Below, piece after piece: positions 25,089 through 36,579 of a DNA stretch of 64,000 nucleotides. Position 1 is the stretch's first letter; the number at the start of each line of letters is the position of its first letter. Source of the stretch: Straminergon stramineum (lineage: Eukaryota; Streptophyta; Bryopsida; Hypnales; Calliergonaceae). Below the pieces are notes generated by a model. The model saw only the letters and a list, made by a program, of their open reading frames with translations, was not told the origin of the DNA and did no database searches. The stretch lies in NCBI GenBank assembly GCA_963920665.1, contig OY987267.1, positions 27,204,485 through 27,268,484 of the forward strand, read 5' to 3'. The position numbers were made by a program, and so were the translations under genes.

Positions 25089-26963
25089 CTACTTCCAAAG
25101 TTCCACCATTGGCAGTTGTAGTCCCAATAGGAGCGCTTTTTGGACATTTGTATCCTCCTCGTTTGTGTTTAGGACCTTATCACTGCTTGGAAATCCACTT
25201 CTATCTACAAATCTTGCTGTGAAAGGTACATCTTCATCGTTTCCACAATGCTCGTCGTCTAGTAGAAAATCGTACTCGTCTCGCTCATTGTTGTCCATGT
25301 CATCATCATACATATTTCCTCTCTCAAATGATTCACCTCTAAAATTGTACATGTCACCATTCATATCCTCTTCTTCATTAAATATCGAGTCATCCTCACT
25401 TGTTTCGTGTCCATGTTCCTCATTTTTGTCAACATCAACACCTTCTTTGTCTTCATTGTCTTTGCTACTCTTGTCTTCCGCCTTAGATCCCTTGGATTCC
25501 TATAATTCTACATTTTCAAGTGGTGCATTTTCAAGGTACCACTTCTTTTCATCCTTCTCCTTTGAAGCAACCAAGACTCTTGAATTCATGTACACATACA
25601 CCAAATCCATGGCTCTTTTTGTTTTCAACTTGTTTTGAGATTTGTTGTGAACAAAAGAATAGCTACTCCAATTTCATTCACATGAAGATGAGGATATCGG
25701 TTGGCCCAATATTCTCCTTGCAATTGGAGCAATTAACTTCCCACAAGCGCCTTCAAAATCCCATCAAGCAAGAGCCGATAATTTTTGTTCACTTGGATCC
25801 AACATGTTGTGGAAAGGAGGCTCCCTATGTTGAAAAGCTATGAACTCCTTTACAATGTCTGCATAGTCTCCACATTTATAAATTCACATGAAAACACACT
25901 TGCATGCATTGGTTGCCTCAAGATCGTCGGCTAGTTCTTTATCTTGAAGCAGGTAGGGATTTAGAAGAGCTCTTGCATAATAGAGATTGCTCTCCACCAT
26001 TTCCCATTGGACTTGGAACACCTCTTTGAGTGGTTTGGCAAGTTCGGGGCTTAACCAAAAAGGCGCAATTTCTAAATCCACCACATGTTTCCGTATTTTT
26101 TTCATAATATGTAAAACCTTGCCTGTGCATGGTGTCTTTGCATCTAAATAACGTAGGCCATACACAATGATGCACACCAAGTCAACAAAATTGGTGCAAT
26201 GCCTCCAAAAATGCTCATTGTTTATTATCTTCTTTGTCTCTTGAGACTTCATGCGACTTTTTGTTTTCTTTCCTGTCCTTCAATGTCTTCATGTATTGTT
26301 CCCAACGTGGATTCGTCACACTTTGTTGGAGTGCTCCCTTTACCTTCAACAAACGGTGAAGAGCAATGAAATTCGAGGCAAATCTTGTTTTTCTTGGCAT
26401 CAACTAGTTGATGTCCTTTTTGTAAGTTCGAAATATTGCAAGCAGCATGTGTCGTTTCTTGAAAAATGTAAGAACCGTGCAGGATTTTTCCACTACATCC
26501 ATCATCGAAGTTTGCTTTCCCCAATCTTTAAGCAACAAATTCAAGGCGTGGACCACGCAACCTTGAAAAGAAATATGCGGATACTTCTATGTTATAATTC
26601 TACATGCTACAGGGTTCATAAGAGCATCGTCCGTTGTGATTTGTACCACATTTTCCGGCCCCACCTTCTATATGAATTCGTACAAAATCGTCGCCAAATA
26701 CTCTACATTTTTTCGAATCCACTTCTATATACAGATCCCAAGAATTGCTCCCTCACAAAAGACACGAGCATGGCATTCACCACTGGCTGATTTATAACCG
26801 AGCTCCATCCATCAATAAAGAGCGTTGCAACAAATTTTCTTATACTATCCTTGGTCCTCTTATGTAGCTTCATCTTAAGATATGCTTTTGCTTGGTCCAA
26901 CAATTTTGTTCGTAGAGCAAGGTACGATGGCGAGCTATATGGCTTTTTGAATTCAGCTATCTT
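25089..26963 (-). pseudogene. hAT-family transposase (DUF659 type), decayed and 5'-truncated
   Basis: On the minus strand the coding remnant runs from 26963 to about 25500 and then into an acidic tail. Visible blocks, N to C, are LFIDGWSSVINQPVVNAMLV (DUF659 start, about 26833-26770), ITTDDALMNPVACRII then GCVVHALNLLLKDW (catalytic core region, about 26640-26520), EHFWRHCTNFVDLVCIIVYG (about 26220), and near 25740-25690 a dimerisation region reading GKLIAPIARRILGQPISSSS followed by C-E-stop-NWS. That last block is the hAT C-terminal signature. Stops include TGA where W or R is expected, plus frameshifts, so it cannot make a full transposase. The N-terminal zinc finger is absent because D2 begins at 26964. 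No 8 bp target duplication or terminal repeats were found. Confidence 0.8.
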
Positions 26964-27211
26964 TGTCGTACGCGCAGTAGAGCGTAAGTACCATTACAAC
27001 ACAAAAACGTCGTAAAATGACTCAAAATATCATCCTAGGGGAATCTAGACTATTGTTGCAAGCCGAGATTATCCATTTTACCAACTTAAGCTTTCTCTTC
27101 ACCTCTTTTCTCTCTTTTTTGAATCACTACCTTTCCGGAATCCAACCCAGATCTTCTCCTTTCCGGAATCCGGATCCGTCACTTCTCACACACTAGTTTT
27201 TGGTGCCTCTG

Positions 27212-27888
27212 TGTTACGTACCTCCTACAATAGACTCCAATTAATGATACAAAACATACTCATTAACAAAATGTTTTTACAAGAGCTCAAGCCACCTAAC
27301 TATAGAGAGAGATCAATCTCCAGAAGATAGTCTCCTCACCCTCGAGCTCTTCTTATATACTAGAGACTATCAATAAAGACTATTAGTCTTTAAAATAGAC
27401 TAAGACTTCTTTTCTATCTTTAGCTTTCTATTCTTGGTTCCATCTAGAACCATCCATTAAAGTAAAGGTCTTAGTTGTACTTCTCTAGATCATATCTCAT
27501 GCAATCTATTTTTCTTATCCACATCTTGATCTTCTACTTGGAGTTATCTAACTCCAAGTTCCATCACACTTATCATCCTTTGGGAATTGTCTAAATCCAG
27601 TGCACTAGTCATCCAAGTGGAGTTGTCTAACTCCACTACATAAATCTATCATTTGAAGATATCTATCTCCAAGCAATCCAGTGTCCTTGTCATCCAACTG
27701 GAGTTGTTTGACTCCAGCACCTAAATCCACCATTTGGAGAAATCTATCTCCAAGCAATCTCTGCTTGTCCACTAGTGCACATTTCATCATGGATTAGTTT
27801 ATTCATCAATGCATTGATCCATCAAAGGTCATGATACAATCATCAAAATTATCTCATCCATCAAAGAGTTGTGACAAGGGTCATGACA
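27212..27888. mobile_element. Solo LTR, 677 bp, with CTCTG target duplication
   Basis: It begins TGTTACGTAC and ends GGTCATGACA. The pentamer CTCTG occurs exactly at 27207-27211 and 27889-27893, and D1 has uninterrupted sequence at the corresponding place. Inside are two or three diverged copies of a unit of roughly 70-95 bp around the phrase CTCCAAGCAATC, with short hairpins of the type TGGAGTTG...CAACTCCA. It is non-coding. Internal and second-LTR sequences are absent, as expected after LTR-LTR recombination. The family is unknown. Confidence 0.85.
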
Positions 27889-28743
27889 CTCTGTTTTACC
27901 TTCAAAGGGTCCGCCTTTGATCTTGTAGAGGGGTAGGGACTCACTATTCGTATTCCACACACTCTCTTCTCTCTCTAAACTACACAAAACACACTTAGAC
28001 CGAATGCTGTACTAGATCAGACCAAGGAACACTCTCGCAACTTCCTAGATGGCCAATCCGGAAGGCAGGTCACTCAGAGCCGTAACAAGTCCTCTCCACT
28101 ACAATGATAGATCAACAAAAACTGGAACTGATGGAGGATTGTTAGTTATTCACTAGACTGATTCTAGGGTTTGACAAACCTTCTGGGGAGAATAGGATGG
28201 GGTTTTTTCTACTAGCAATTGCTTATCTCCACATGGAACCCTCCCTGGTATTCCAGACTTGCACCCACGCCACTCCTTGCCAGATTTCTGTTCCAATGTT
28301 TTAAAGGCACTGCGCGCAATACCGTATTCACAAGCCTAAACTATGTCACAAACGTTCTCTCCCACATCAGACCTAGTTACCTCAAATCTGTATTCCTCCT
28401 TTCCTCCTCCTATCTCTTACACTTCAATGCTCTCACAAACAAACACAGGAAAGTTGGATATACAATAGATCAATTTTCGAATGTCCACTTGGTGGTTTAG
28501 ATTAAGGAAAAGATGGCAAGATAACAACTATATGCACTAGGATGGAATGAGAGGGCAATAAACCTGCCCCTCATTTACAAATCCAATACAACCAAAGCGA
28601 AAAAGCCACCCGGAAATCCAAGTGACCAATCACAGACTTCTCGAGAAACCCGGAAAGTCAGATCCTATAAATCCGGAACCCGGGCCCAAGCTTGCAAACC
28701 CGAATCAGATTCAAAATTCAAATCCTAACTAACTACATTCTAA

Positions 28744-29525
28744 CTACTTCGCCTTTTGTGCCTTCTTCTGATTGCTTCCACCTTGGCTTGCTAGTGCTCG
28801 AATGGACGCCTTTGGAGTCGCTTTTGGAGTTGCCTTTACCGGAGTCGTCCTCAACATTGCCCGGGTCTAGATCTTCCGAATTCCAGGAGGTGAGTCTTCC
28901 TCGTCCATGTCCTCCTCTTCTTCTTCCTCTTTTGATCCGGTTTGGTACTCCTCTTCCTCATATTTCTCAATCTACTGACCTCCCTCTCGTCTTCTTCTCC
29001 TAGAGAGGTGTCGTTCAAAACAATGGGGGTCCTCTCCTTCTTTGGTTGTGATTGCAGCATGTGCTCAAAGCTTTCCGGATGAGTGCAGGCCGGATTCATC
29101 AGCCTTCCAATCCAGTCCACCAGGTCACTACGGGTTAGCAACCTGGGTGTTTGAAGGGTATCCTTCTCCAGGAGACGGATTGTCGGAATCGGTGGTGAGA
29201 TTGTAACTTCCGGTGGAGCTAACTCGTATGCTGTGTCCGGCTGCTTGGCTGGCTCTCGCGCTATCTTCATGCTCCCCTGGATGGTCTTCTCGAGCTGAGT
29301 TGAGAACGGCTTTGTTGAATGCCGGAGAGTCTCCTTAGGGACTTCCGGTCTAGCCGGCAGTGGCATTGATGCTGTCAACTTCACTAGAATCTCCATGTTA
29401 AAGTGGATTTCCGAAAAGTTGGAAAAATCCATGACACGGTCCAGATCAATCCGTCCCAACAGTTGGCGCATCTCCTTTAGCACGGAATCCATCCTCGATG
29501 AAAAGTCCACCAAGATCCGGATCAT
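28744..29525 (-). pseudogene. 3' half of the D-element gene in D2
   Basis: The longest open piece (29525-28851) starts with IRILVDFSSRMDSVLKEMRQ, matching the same block in D1 almost exactly. It continues through a proline-rich linker and the block LLTRSDLVDWIGRLMNPA, also in D1, to a lysine/arginine-rich end. A shifted frame reaches the stop at 28744-28746 that corresponds to the D1 stop. The coiled-coil and N-terminal parts are missing because the element is truncated at 29526. The function is unknown. The degree of conservation between D1 and D2 suggests the protein was once under selection. Confidence 0.5.
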
Positions 29526-29700
29526 GGTTGTTCCGGCGGACAGTTCGACAACTCGACGAACACGACGTCCAACACGTCAAGTAGACCCTCTTGTCCGTCT
29601 AATAGAGTCAAACTTACCTTTGATTTTTAAAAAAAATTTTACCCTGCCCGTGAGGCCACCTGGATGCCATGTGGCAGACACGTGTCTTCCACGTAGCATC

Positions 29701-30200
29701 CTAAAGGGGCGCATGCGGGTGTAGGCGACCTCGGGTTTGGGTGACCACGGGTGTGGGCGACCACGGGTAGGGCGACTTCGGGTTCAGGCTAGTGGGCGAC
29801 CGCGGGTGTCGAGTACGTGGCAAGCTGCGAAGCAAAGACACAAAGTGAGAACCCAAAGAGAAGTAACGCCCCACAATTACCCGCGGTTGCCCCCAAAGAC
29901 CCGCAGTCGCCTCCCAAGGCACCCGCACGCACCCCAAAGACCTGCAGTCGCCCCCCAAAGGACCTGCACGTGCCCCTGTAACCGCAGTCGCCCCCCAAAA
30001 GACCCGCACGCGCCCTTGTACCCGAGGTCGCCCCTCCCAGGACCCGCACGCACCCTTGGACCCGCAGTCGCCTCCTCGAACCTGAATGCACCCTACCAGA
30101 CCCGTAGTCGCTCCCCGAGATCCGTGCGTGCCCCCTGGAGACCGCGGGTTCAACTGGTGGTCGCCCACCCGCACGCGCCCCATGACCAACTCTCACCCGC
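29701..30200 (+). repeat. GC-rich iteron array upstream of the RING-protein gene
   Basis: About 29708-29812 has G-rich units of the type GGGCGACCACGGGT. After a ~65 bp spacer, 29878-30190 has C-rich units alternating between ACCCGCAGTCGCC and ACCCGCACGCGCCC forms. The two parts are in opposite orientation and could form a large imperfect hairpin. CpG density is far above that of the surrounding elements. A similar array, in the same orientation relative to its gene, lies upstream of the second gene at 35905-36310. Long overlapping open frames here are artefacts of the repeats. Confidence 0.7.
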
Positions 30201-30404
30201 GCTCGCCCCATCTATTTATCCACTCGCCCAAGACCTTTTGGGCACCTTTCATTGAGGCTTCTTGTCTTGTATCCTTTAGTGGCTACATGCGTGAACCTTG
30301 ACTATTTACTATTTATTACATTCATCCACCCTTCTTACCTTAGTAGTTGTAGACCACCTAAACTCCCAAAAGAGTTTTTTGAGCCTTGGACATGACAATC
30401 ATTG

Positions 30405-32897
30405 ATGGCCACTGGAGTTAACAATGCCAGGGCATTGCCTATCTCCACAGCTGCACAGACCGCCGGGGCATTACGGAAGGTTGCCAAAGACAAACATCGC
30501 AAGCGTAGGGGCACTATTCATCGGAAGCGATTGCATGTGCTCAATAGTGAAGCCCACCTTGCTTTTAAAGGTTGGAATGAAGAACCAGAGCCTTGGACAA
30601 TACAGACCTGTGAAGACTACATCGAGTGGTGCCACATCGGCAAGTTCTTTCCTTTATGGCGTCATCATTATAATCGGCACACCAATAAGGCCAACTTGAA
30701 GTACTGTGAGAATCCAGCATTCCTTCAAAGATGCATTGAATTGTGGCAAGTCCTCTACAAAACCGCCTTTGTAGATAGGAATGAGGTCCCCCTCTTCCTT
30801 GCTAGAGGAGCATATGCTGAGGTCGCTCTAAACAAGGAGGTTGATTGGAGCACAATCAAGGGAAGTACGTATGTCACTCGTCTAGAGAGTGGTTTCATCC
30901 CAAAAGGAGTTTTAGCTTTTCCTGAGGGGGGACTCGGTCCTATTCGAAGTGCATACAAAACGCAAACCCCTGCCACTAAGGTTGACACTGAGGAGTCTGA
31001 AGAAGATGATGACTCTGATGGTACGCGCGTCCATAGGGTCATACGAATCGTGGAGTAATCTGTTTGCCCCAATGAGGTTCAAAATGAAGTTGTAGAAGGA
31101 CCCGCGACATCCACGGGACAACGACTAAGGCAACCATCTAGAGTACGGCGTTCAACAACACGAGTGGGACCCGCATCGATTCCAACTATAGTTCCTAACC
31201 CATCATTGCCAACACAGCGCACAAATGACGTCTTCGACTTTGGGCCCGATGAGGACACGGCTATGGAAGAAACTAACCGTGTTCCCATTTCTCCATCAAC
31301 AATGGGCTCAAGCCATGACATTATGAATTTGGCAAAAGCTCTGGACCTCCTCAAGACCAAAGATGTTGAAATTTCTTCACTACAAAATGAAATGAGGAAA
31401 TTGCGATGTGAGTGTGAACAAAAAAGTACACTCATCTATCAACAAACTACAGAACTGCAACGCCTCCGTGAGAAAGACCCTGACACTTTCACTTTGTCGG
31501 ATATGGATGACGCCTTTGTTGAACAGAACCTCCAAAATGTGGACAAGGTTGTGGGGGACCTTACCAACCATATCCTTCAGCATTCTCCTCTTGCCAAGCG
31601 CACTAGACACTCCCCCATCATTCCAAATACACTTCCTACTATTGTCACAAGATATACTACCAATGACACAATTGACCTCAATGGGACCCAAGACTCTCTT
31701 TCGTTTCCTGTGGTTCCATCAATTATTCAATTGGAGAAAGACCATGGACTTCAAGAAGAAAATAAGATGCTTCGAAGAAAGTTGGCTGAGTTGACTACCA
31801 CATACTACCATTGGAAGGTCGCCTGCATTCTCTCCGTGGATAGATCCCAACAAGTTGCGAAGGAGCTAGAGAAAGTTTCTAGAAACTTTGTTGCAAATGC
31901 TCCTAAACATGAGAATGGACTAACGTCATGGGCATTGTTGGAGGACATGTTTCCCAATAACATGTGCATGGTGGAATTGCCACAAAAGGAGGTCATAGAT
32001 TGGAGCAAAAATCGTTGGGACCACCAAAACCAAATGTCTAGCCACATAGAAGAGAAGAAACGAATGCTATTGTGGCCCAAGCCTGCACCTTTTGTTTTGG
32101 ACCATACCAAATGCCCCATATGTCTTGAACAATTTGGCCCCGAAGGGGGTTGGACACTAGGATCTTGTGCGCATGTATACCACCCCCAATGTCTCATCAC
32201 ACAATGCTTGATTAGACGACGTTGTGTGATTTGTTCAGCACCATTCCATGATCGCCTATATACCATGTTCAACTTGACGACCTACATGCCTCCTTCTTGG
32301 GAACACACACGTGATACTACGGCTGACACAACCTTGTGGGGCCGAGATTTGGTTTGGAGTTGGCGAGAAGGACAACATGATCAAGAAAAAGGACCTGCTA
32401 GCTCGCAATTGAATTGGGAAACAAACCCAGACGAAATTGCCAGAGTTGCACCAAGGCTCATGGGAAAGGGGCCATAAAACGAAGGGAGGAGGGCATTCTT
32501 CTTCCAATGCCTTGGTGGATATTGGGACAAGACCTCCTCAACCTTCAAGTGGGGTCCTCATCTGCAACGACACCGTTGGAATTTAGAAGGAGAAAGGGTG
32601 GCTAATCAAAATGATAGTGCCTCCCTAGAAGACTTGACTAGTATGGCTTACCTGGACTCTACGTACGGACCATATTACCAAAGTCAAGCACTTGACTACT
32701 TGTTGGAAGCACATTCTCCGCAAACAACAAGGACCCTCCAAGCTCTACAGGACTCCAACGTGTTGCAATCAATTTTAAAGGCAGACGGACCAGCTTCACG
32801 AACCCGTGCAAAGCGAAAGCTAGGGGTTGGGGAAGCATCGACCTATGAAGAAGGTGAAGGAAGTGGCTCTCAAAACAACCCAAATGTAATTGACTAG
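30405..32897 (+). pseudogene. Unknown-family protein with N-terminal WCHI domain, coiled coil and RING-H2 finger; two in-frame TAA
   Basis: One frame runs from ATG 30405 to TAG 32895-32897 (about 830 codons), interrupted only by TAA at 31056-31058 and 32475-32477. Both could come from CAA by one C-to-T change. The first part (to 31058) has a basic segment KHRKRRGTIHRKRL, then EPWTIQTCEDYIEWCHIGKF, LWRHH and LNKEVDWSTIK, and an acidic tail. All of these blocks recur in the convergent gene at 34239-35615. The middle (31164-31800) is a predicted coiled coil. At 32112-32234 is a RING-H2 pattern, C-x2-C, C-x-H-x2-H-x2-C, C-x2-C (CPIC...CAHVYHPQC...CVIC), usually a ubiquitin-ligase zinc fold. The last ~140 codons have no recognised motif. 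I do not know this family. It may be a host multigene family or cargo of a transposon. Introns around the stops remain possible. Confidence 0.6.
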
Positions 32898-34238
32898 ACA
32901 TTCGTAGGAATCATGCAATTTAGCCTTACCTCCCATCATAATAGATGACAAGTAAGGGTTAGGTTTTAGTTACACTATGTTTCTAGTTGTTTTGGCAAGT
33001 ACGATGGAGTGGTTTAGGGTTCGCTTCTTTCATTCCACTTCTATGACTTCCTAGCATACCTATGTACGGCAATTCCATATGGCATTGATTTTTATTTAAT
33101 ACTACCTTTTTTTCCTCTCTACCAAAGCACCAATTTTTGAAATCATGTCGAGAATGATCTTTTCGAGTTCTTCCAAAAATAGTTTGTATGAATCAAATCA
33201 ACAAAGCTCCTAAAGTTTAACTTTTCAAATTAATTTCACTTGCATTGAGAAGAAAACTAGGTCACTACTCACTAGAGTGGAGCATCATTGTCCAATTGGA
33301 TATTTCCTTTCATATTCTTTAAAATCGTGAGGTTCTAATTATACGAAGCTTTTCCTCTAAGCTTTCAAGATACTTGGCCAAAGAAGGAATAAAAGGGGTT
33401 CAAATACAACATGCCCCTTTTCGTGGATGTTGACTTGTTGACTTCACATTACCATACCTTCAAATGGTTCACCCTGTCCTTGGAGGTCAAAATTCAAATT
33501 CATAAAAAACATCAGTAGGCCAACTTACATATAAAACCTACCTAATTCCTCAATATCCATTGTAATTTTCTTCAAATTACGCTAAAGCTAGAATTCTAAA
33601 AAATCCTATATACAAGGAGGAACAATGTAGCAAATCACCTGAGACAAATAAGCTCAATAAATTTCCTCGATTAATATGGTATTTGGGGCATAATTGGTTT
33701 TTCGTTCTCCACTATTCATATGAAAATCATTAATACAAGTTGTACTGTAGATTTCATGACGACATTCTCACAAAATAATGAAAATACTATGTCAATTTTT
33801 ATAGTCAAGAATCAAGAACTTCCCATCAATCCCATATTCCTATTCGATTGTAATTATGTGCAAGAATCCCATTCCATTCATCATACCATCACCTTCTCCC
33901 AAAACATGAGAGAGACATATTCATCCATATAGAAAAGTTGTAAGATCCCAAAATGGTGTGGCATTTTCTCCCTTCCATGCACACCACTAGTGTGCCCACA
34001 CCAATTTAACTATTCTAGTACACACATTGCTTCAAGACACCATATACATTGTTTTATCTCAAAACATTGCATTTCTTTATAACACCAGGATAGGCAAAAT
34101 ACAAATTAATCATGGTGAAAATATTTATCCTCATTGTATTCCTAGGTATTTTATTTTGTGTTGAGGTAGTCCTTCAAAATGGGCTCCGGACCCATTTGCT
34201 GTAATTCTGCATCAGAACCTCCCTATGCTAGCTCTATT
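32898..34238. other. Spacer between the convergent genes
   Basis: AT-rich DNA between the 3' ends of the two convergent genes. No further gene was recognised. It presumably contains both transcription ends, but no terminator or poly(A) signal could be assigned. Confidence 0.5.
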
Positions 34239-35615
34239 CTACTTATACCAATCCGAAAAAACCCGACTTTCTGCCCTCAAACCTTCCAACTCCGATACCA
34301 TCAATGGTAATCTTTGCTCATGGAACTTCACCAATTTCTCAAGCGTTGCTACTTCTCCAGCAACACTACTATATGTTGAGGAAGAAGCCAAAAGCTCTAC
34401 TTTTGGAACGTGCTGGACGGCAGCCTCGTAATATTCTTTCTTCTTCTCTATTATTTGAAGTTCTAGGCTTCGCCTTTCATTCTCTGCCTGTTGACGTTTG
34501 CGGACAAGGGTTTCGAGTTTTGATTCCCATATCAAATAATGGTCCATTTTATGCACCTTCCCACTCTTCATTTCCTTCAAATGAAAATCGCGATTTCTTT
34601 TGAAGGAATGGAAGCCCTTGTCATTCTCTTCGATGACGTTCGTTATGGCCTTCAACCGTTGCTTCAACACCTCTACGAAAGTGGGATTCATTTCTTGCTC
34701 CTTCAAAGTTTTCAATTGCTCGTTCTTTGCACGCAATGCTAATTTTGCACTTTCTATTTTGGCAAGCAACATTGCCTCTTCATTTTCTGAATCGCTTCCT
34801 CCACCACTCCCGTCACCCTCTCGCAAAACGGGGTCCACTCTCCTAGCCACCCCATCATCCATGCCTTCTTCATCCGTATCTTGTACTATGATGGGCTCTT
34901 GAGCTGATTGTCCACTTTGGTCGACTCCCACATCCACAGCCAACCTAGATTCTTGTATGGCAACCTCCTCCTCGTTGCTGTGGAAAGAATGTCCATCGTA
35001 TTCATGGGTGTGTAGATCAGAGCTAGAAGTCTCTGACCAAACCACGCTTTCATCGCGAACAAATGACTTCCCACGCTTCACCTTGGATAACATCTTCTTT
35101 ACATCCACAGGTTCATCTAGTGGTAAAATTTTTGCAGTCTTTGGAATGATCGCAATAGGGACCTCCTTCAATGTTGACCAATCCACCTCCTTCTTCAACA
35201 CATATTCAACATACACCATTCTCACCAGAAAGAAACAGAAATTGTCGTTTCGGTAAGTTGAGTCCTCCAAATACAAGTGCTTCCACACCTCACAACATCT
35301 AAGTATGAAGCCCTCATCCTTGGAGTATGCAAGATTTACTTTGTTTTGCTTCAAATGCTCTTTGTGCCGACACAAGGGAAATAATTTGCTGATGTGGCAC
35401 CAATCCACGTATTTGCAAACGGTTTTGTAACTCCAAGGCTCAAGTTCATTTCTCCAACCTTTAAATGCTTTAATCTTTGGATGGATCAAAATGGCCACAC
35501 GCTTCTTGTGAATTTTACCGGACCGTTTCCGACCCTTGTCGCGGATGAGCTTCATCTCTTGTCGTGTAAGGCGTTTGATTGTGGCAGGCGTCAATGGTGG
35601 GGGCTCATTCTCCAT
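34239..35615 (-). CDS. Unknown-family protein with N-terminal WCHI domain and coiled coils, intact frame
   Basis: An uninterrupted 458-codon frame. The start is taken at ATG 35615, since the frame also extends three codons upstream without an ATG. Residues about 28-150 match the N-terminal part of the gene at 30405-32897: GRKRSGKIHKKR, FKGW, ELEPWSYKT, WCHISKLFPLCRH and LKKEVDWSTLKE. Residues about 200-280 are acidic with Ser and Asp runs. The rest is predicted coiled coil, with long K/E/Q-rich heptads such as RKRQQAENERRSLELQIIEK. No RING finger is present, and the frame ends at a stop 34239-34241 just after SDWYK. Intactness over 458 codons next to decayed elements suggests recent activity or selection. 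The function is unknown. It has no transposase or polymerase motif that I can see. Confidence 0.65.
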   Translation of the reverse strand: MENEPPPLTPATIKRLTRQEMKLIRDKGRKRSGKIHKKRVAILIHPKIKAFKGWRNELEPWSYKTVCKYVDWCHISKLFPLCRHKEHLKQNKVNLAYSKDEGFILRCCEVWKHLYLEDSTYRNDNFCFFLVRMVYVEYVLKKEVDWSTLKEVPIAIIPKTAKILPLDEPVDVKKMLSKVKRGKSFVRDESVVWSETSSSDLHTHEYDGHSFHSNEEEVAIQESRLAVDVGVDQSGQSAQEPIIVQDTDEEGMDDGVARRVDPVLREGDGSGGGSDSENEEAMLLAKIESAKLALRAKNEQLKTLKEQEMNPTFVEVLKQRLKAITNVIEENDKGFHSFKRNRDFHLKEMKSGKVHKMDHYLIWESKLETLVRKRQQAENERRSLELQIIEKKKEYYEAAVQHVPKVELLASSSTYSSVAGEVATLEKLVKFHEQRLPLMVSELEGLRAESRVFSDWYK

Positions 35616-35904
35616 AGTGCTCAATCTATACGATCAATTCTACTCGGATACTATGCCAAATATACCAAGCCTAAAACCGTGGTTGTCCAAACTTAAATCT
35701 ATTACCTCGTGGTAATTCACATTTACAAATACATCAACATCAACATTTACAATCACAATCAAGTTTCAAACAATTCGGTGTGATTTACAATCAATGGATG
35801 AAAGTGACATGAGGAGACATAGAATATCCTCCTCACAACACCCACCTCCCCTCTCAAGCCTGCAATTAGCCACTTCCAGGTGGATAAAAGACAGGGCGCA
35901 AAAG

Positions 35905-36310
35905 GGAAAGATGGGAGACTGCGGGTTTAGGGTCTGATTTTGTACCCGCAGTCACCTCAGGGCGAGCACGACTCTGGATGGGGCGCATGTGGGTCCAAGG
36001 GGGGTGTGTGTGCGGGTCGGGAAGGCGACCGCGGGTCCAGGACCACCGCCAGCGACCGCAGCTGATGGCGACTGTGGGTCTGGGGGCAACTGCGGGTACG
36101 GTGGGGCGACAACGGGTCTGGCGCGACCGCGGGTGAGGGGAACGCACACTGGGGGTGCATGCGGGTCTGGGCAACCGCGGGTGAGGGGAACGCACATTGG
36201 GGGCGCATGCGGGTCTGGGCGACCGCGGGTTTGGTGCAACCGCGACTGGGGGCGCATGCAGGTCTCGGGCGCGTGCGGGTCTGGGGCGACCGCGGGTCCC
36301 AAACCCCCGA
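35905..36310 (-). repeat. GC-rich iteron array upstream of the second WCHI gene
   Basis: Units of the type GGCGACCGCGGGT and GGCGCATGCGGGT alternate about every 30-60 bp on the plus strand, so the minus (coding) strand is C-rich, as in the other array. A long near-exact repeat is GAGGGGAACGCACA followed by TGGGGG, at about 36135 and 36183. The array lies about 300 bp upstream of the minus-strand start codon at 35615. Long open frames on both strands are artefacts of the repeats. Confidence 0.7.
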
Positions 36311-36579
36311 CCGCAAAGGCACATACCTTCACTGAATAGTGAAATTAGATTGCCTTAACAATTAGATTGACTTACCCCCAAATGAACCATGCAAAGAATT
36401 CATATTCAAACCCAAATGCATGCAAGTAGGTGATGTGTCTGTACAATACTCAATATTTTGGGTCCAAACATGCACTTCACATTAAAAATAGTTTATACAC
36501 TTGCATTGCTTTTCCAAAATGAGATGCTCATAAGGTGGCCAACGTTACTATTCCCACTAGAAAACTATTACATCAAATC

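Larger units (their letters stand above)
26964..29526 (-). mobile_element. Element D2, 5'-truncated, inserted in the hAT gene
   Basis: It starts TGTCGTACGC at 26964 (the 3' end of the minus-oriented element) and is colinear with D1 from 5771 to about 7605, apart from an inserted solo LTR at 27212-27888. Similarity stops at about 29526, inside the gene, where an unrelated sequence begins that leads into the GC-rich array. The 5' end of the element is therefore missing. It carries a minus-strand coding remnant at 28744-29525. Confidence 0.7.

Noticed and set aside
29701..30255. Several long open frames on both strands (100-170 codons) in the GC-rich array
   Set aside because: They are low-complexity products of the tandem iterons (Pro/Arg/Gly-rich in every frame), with no motif or start context. 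The same applies to 35866-36339.
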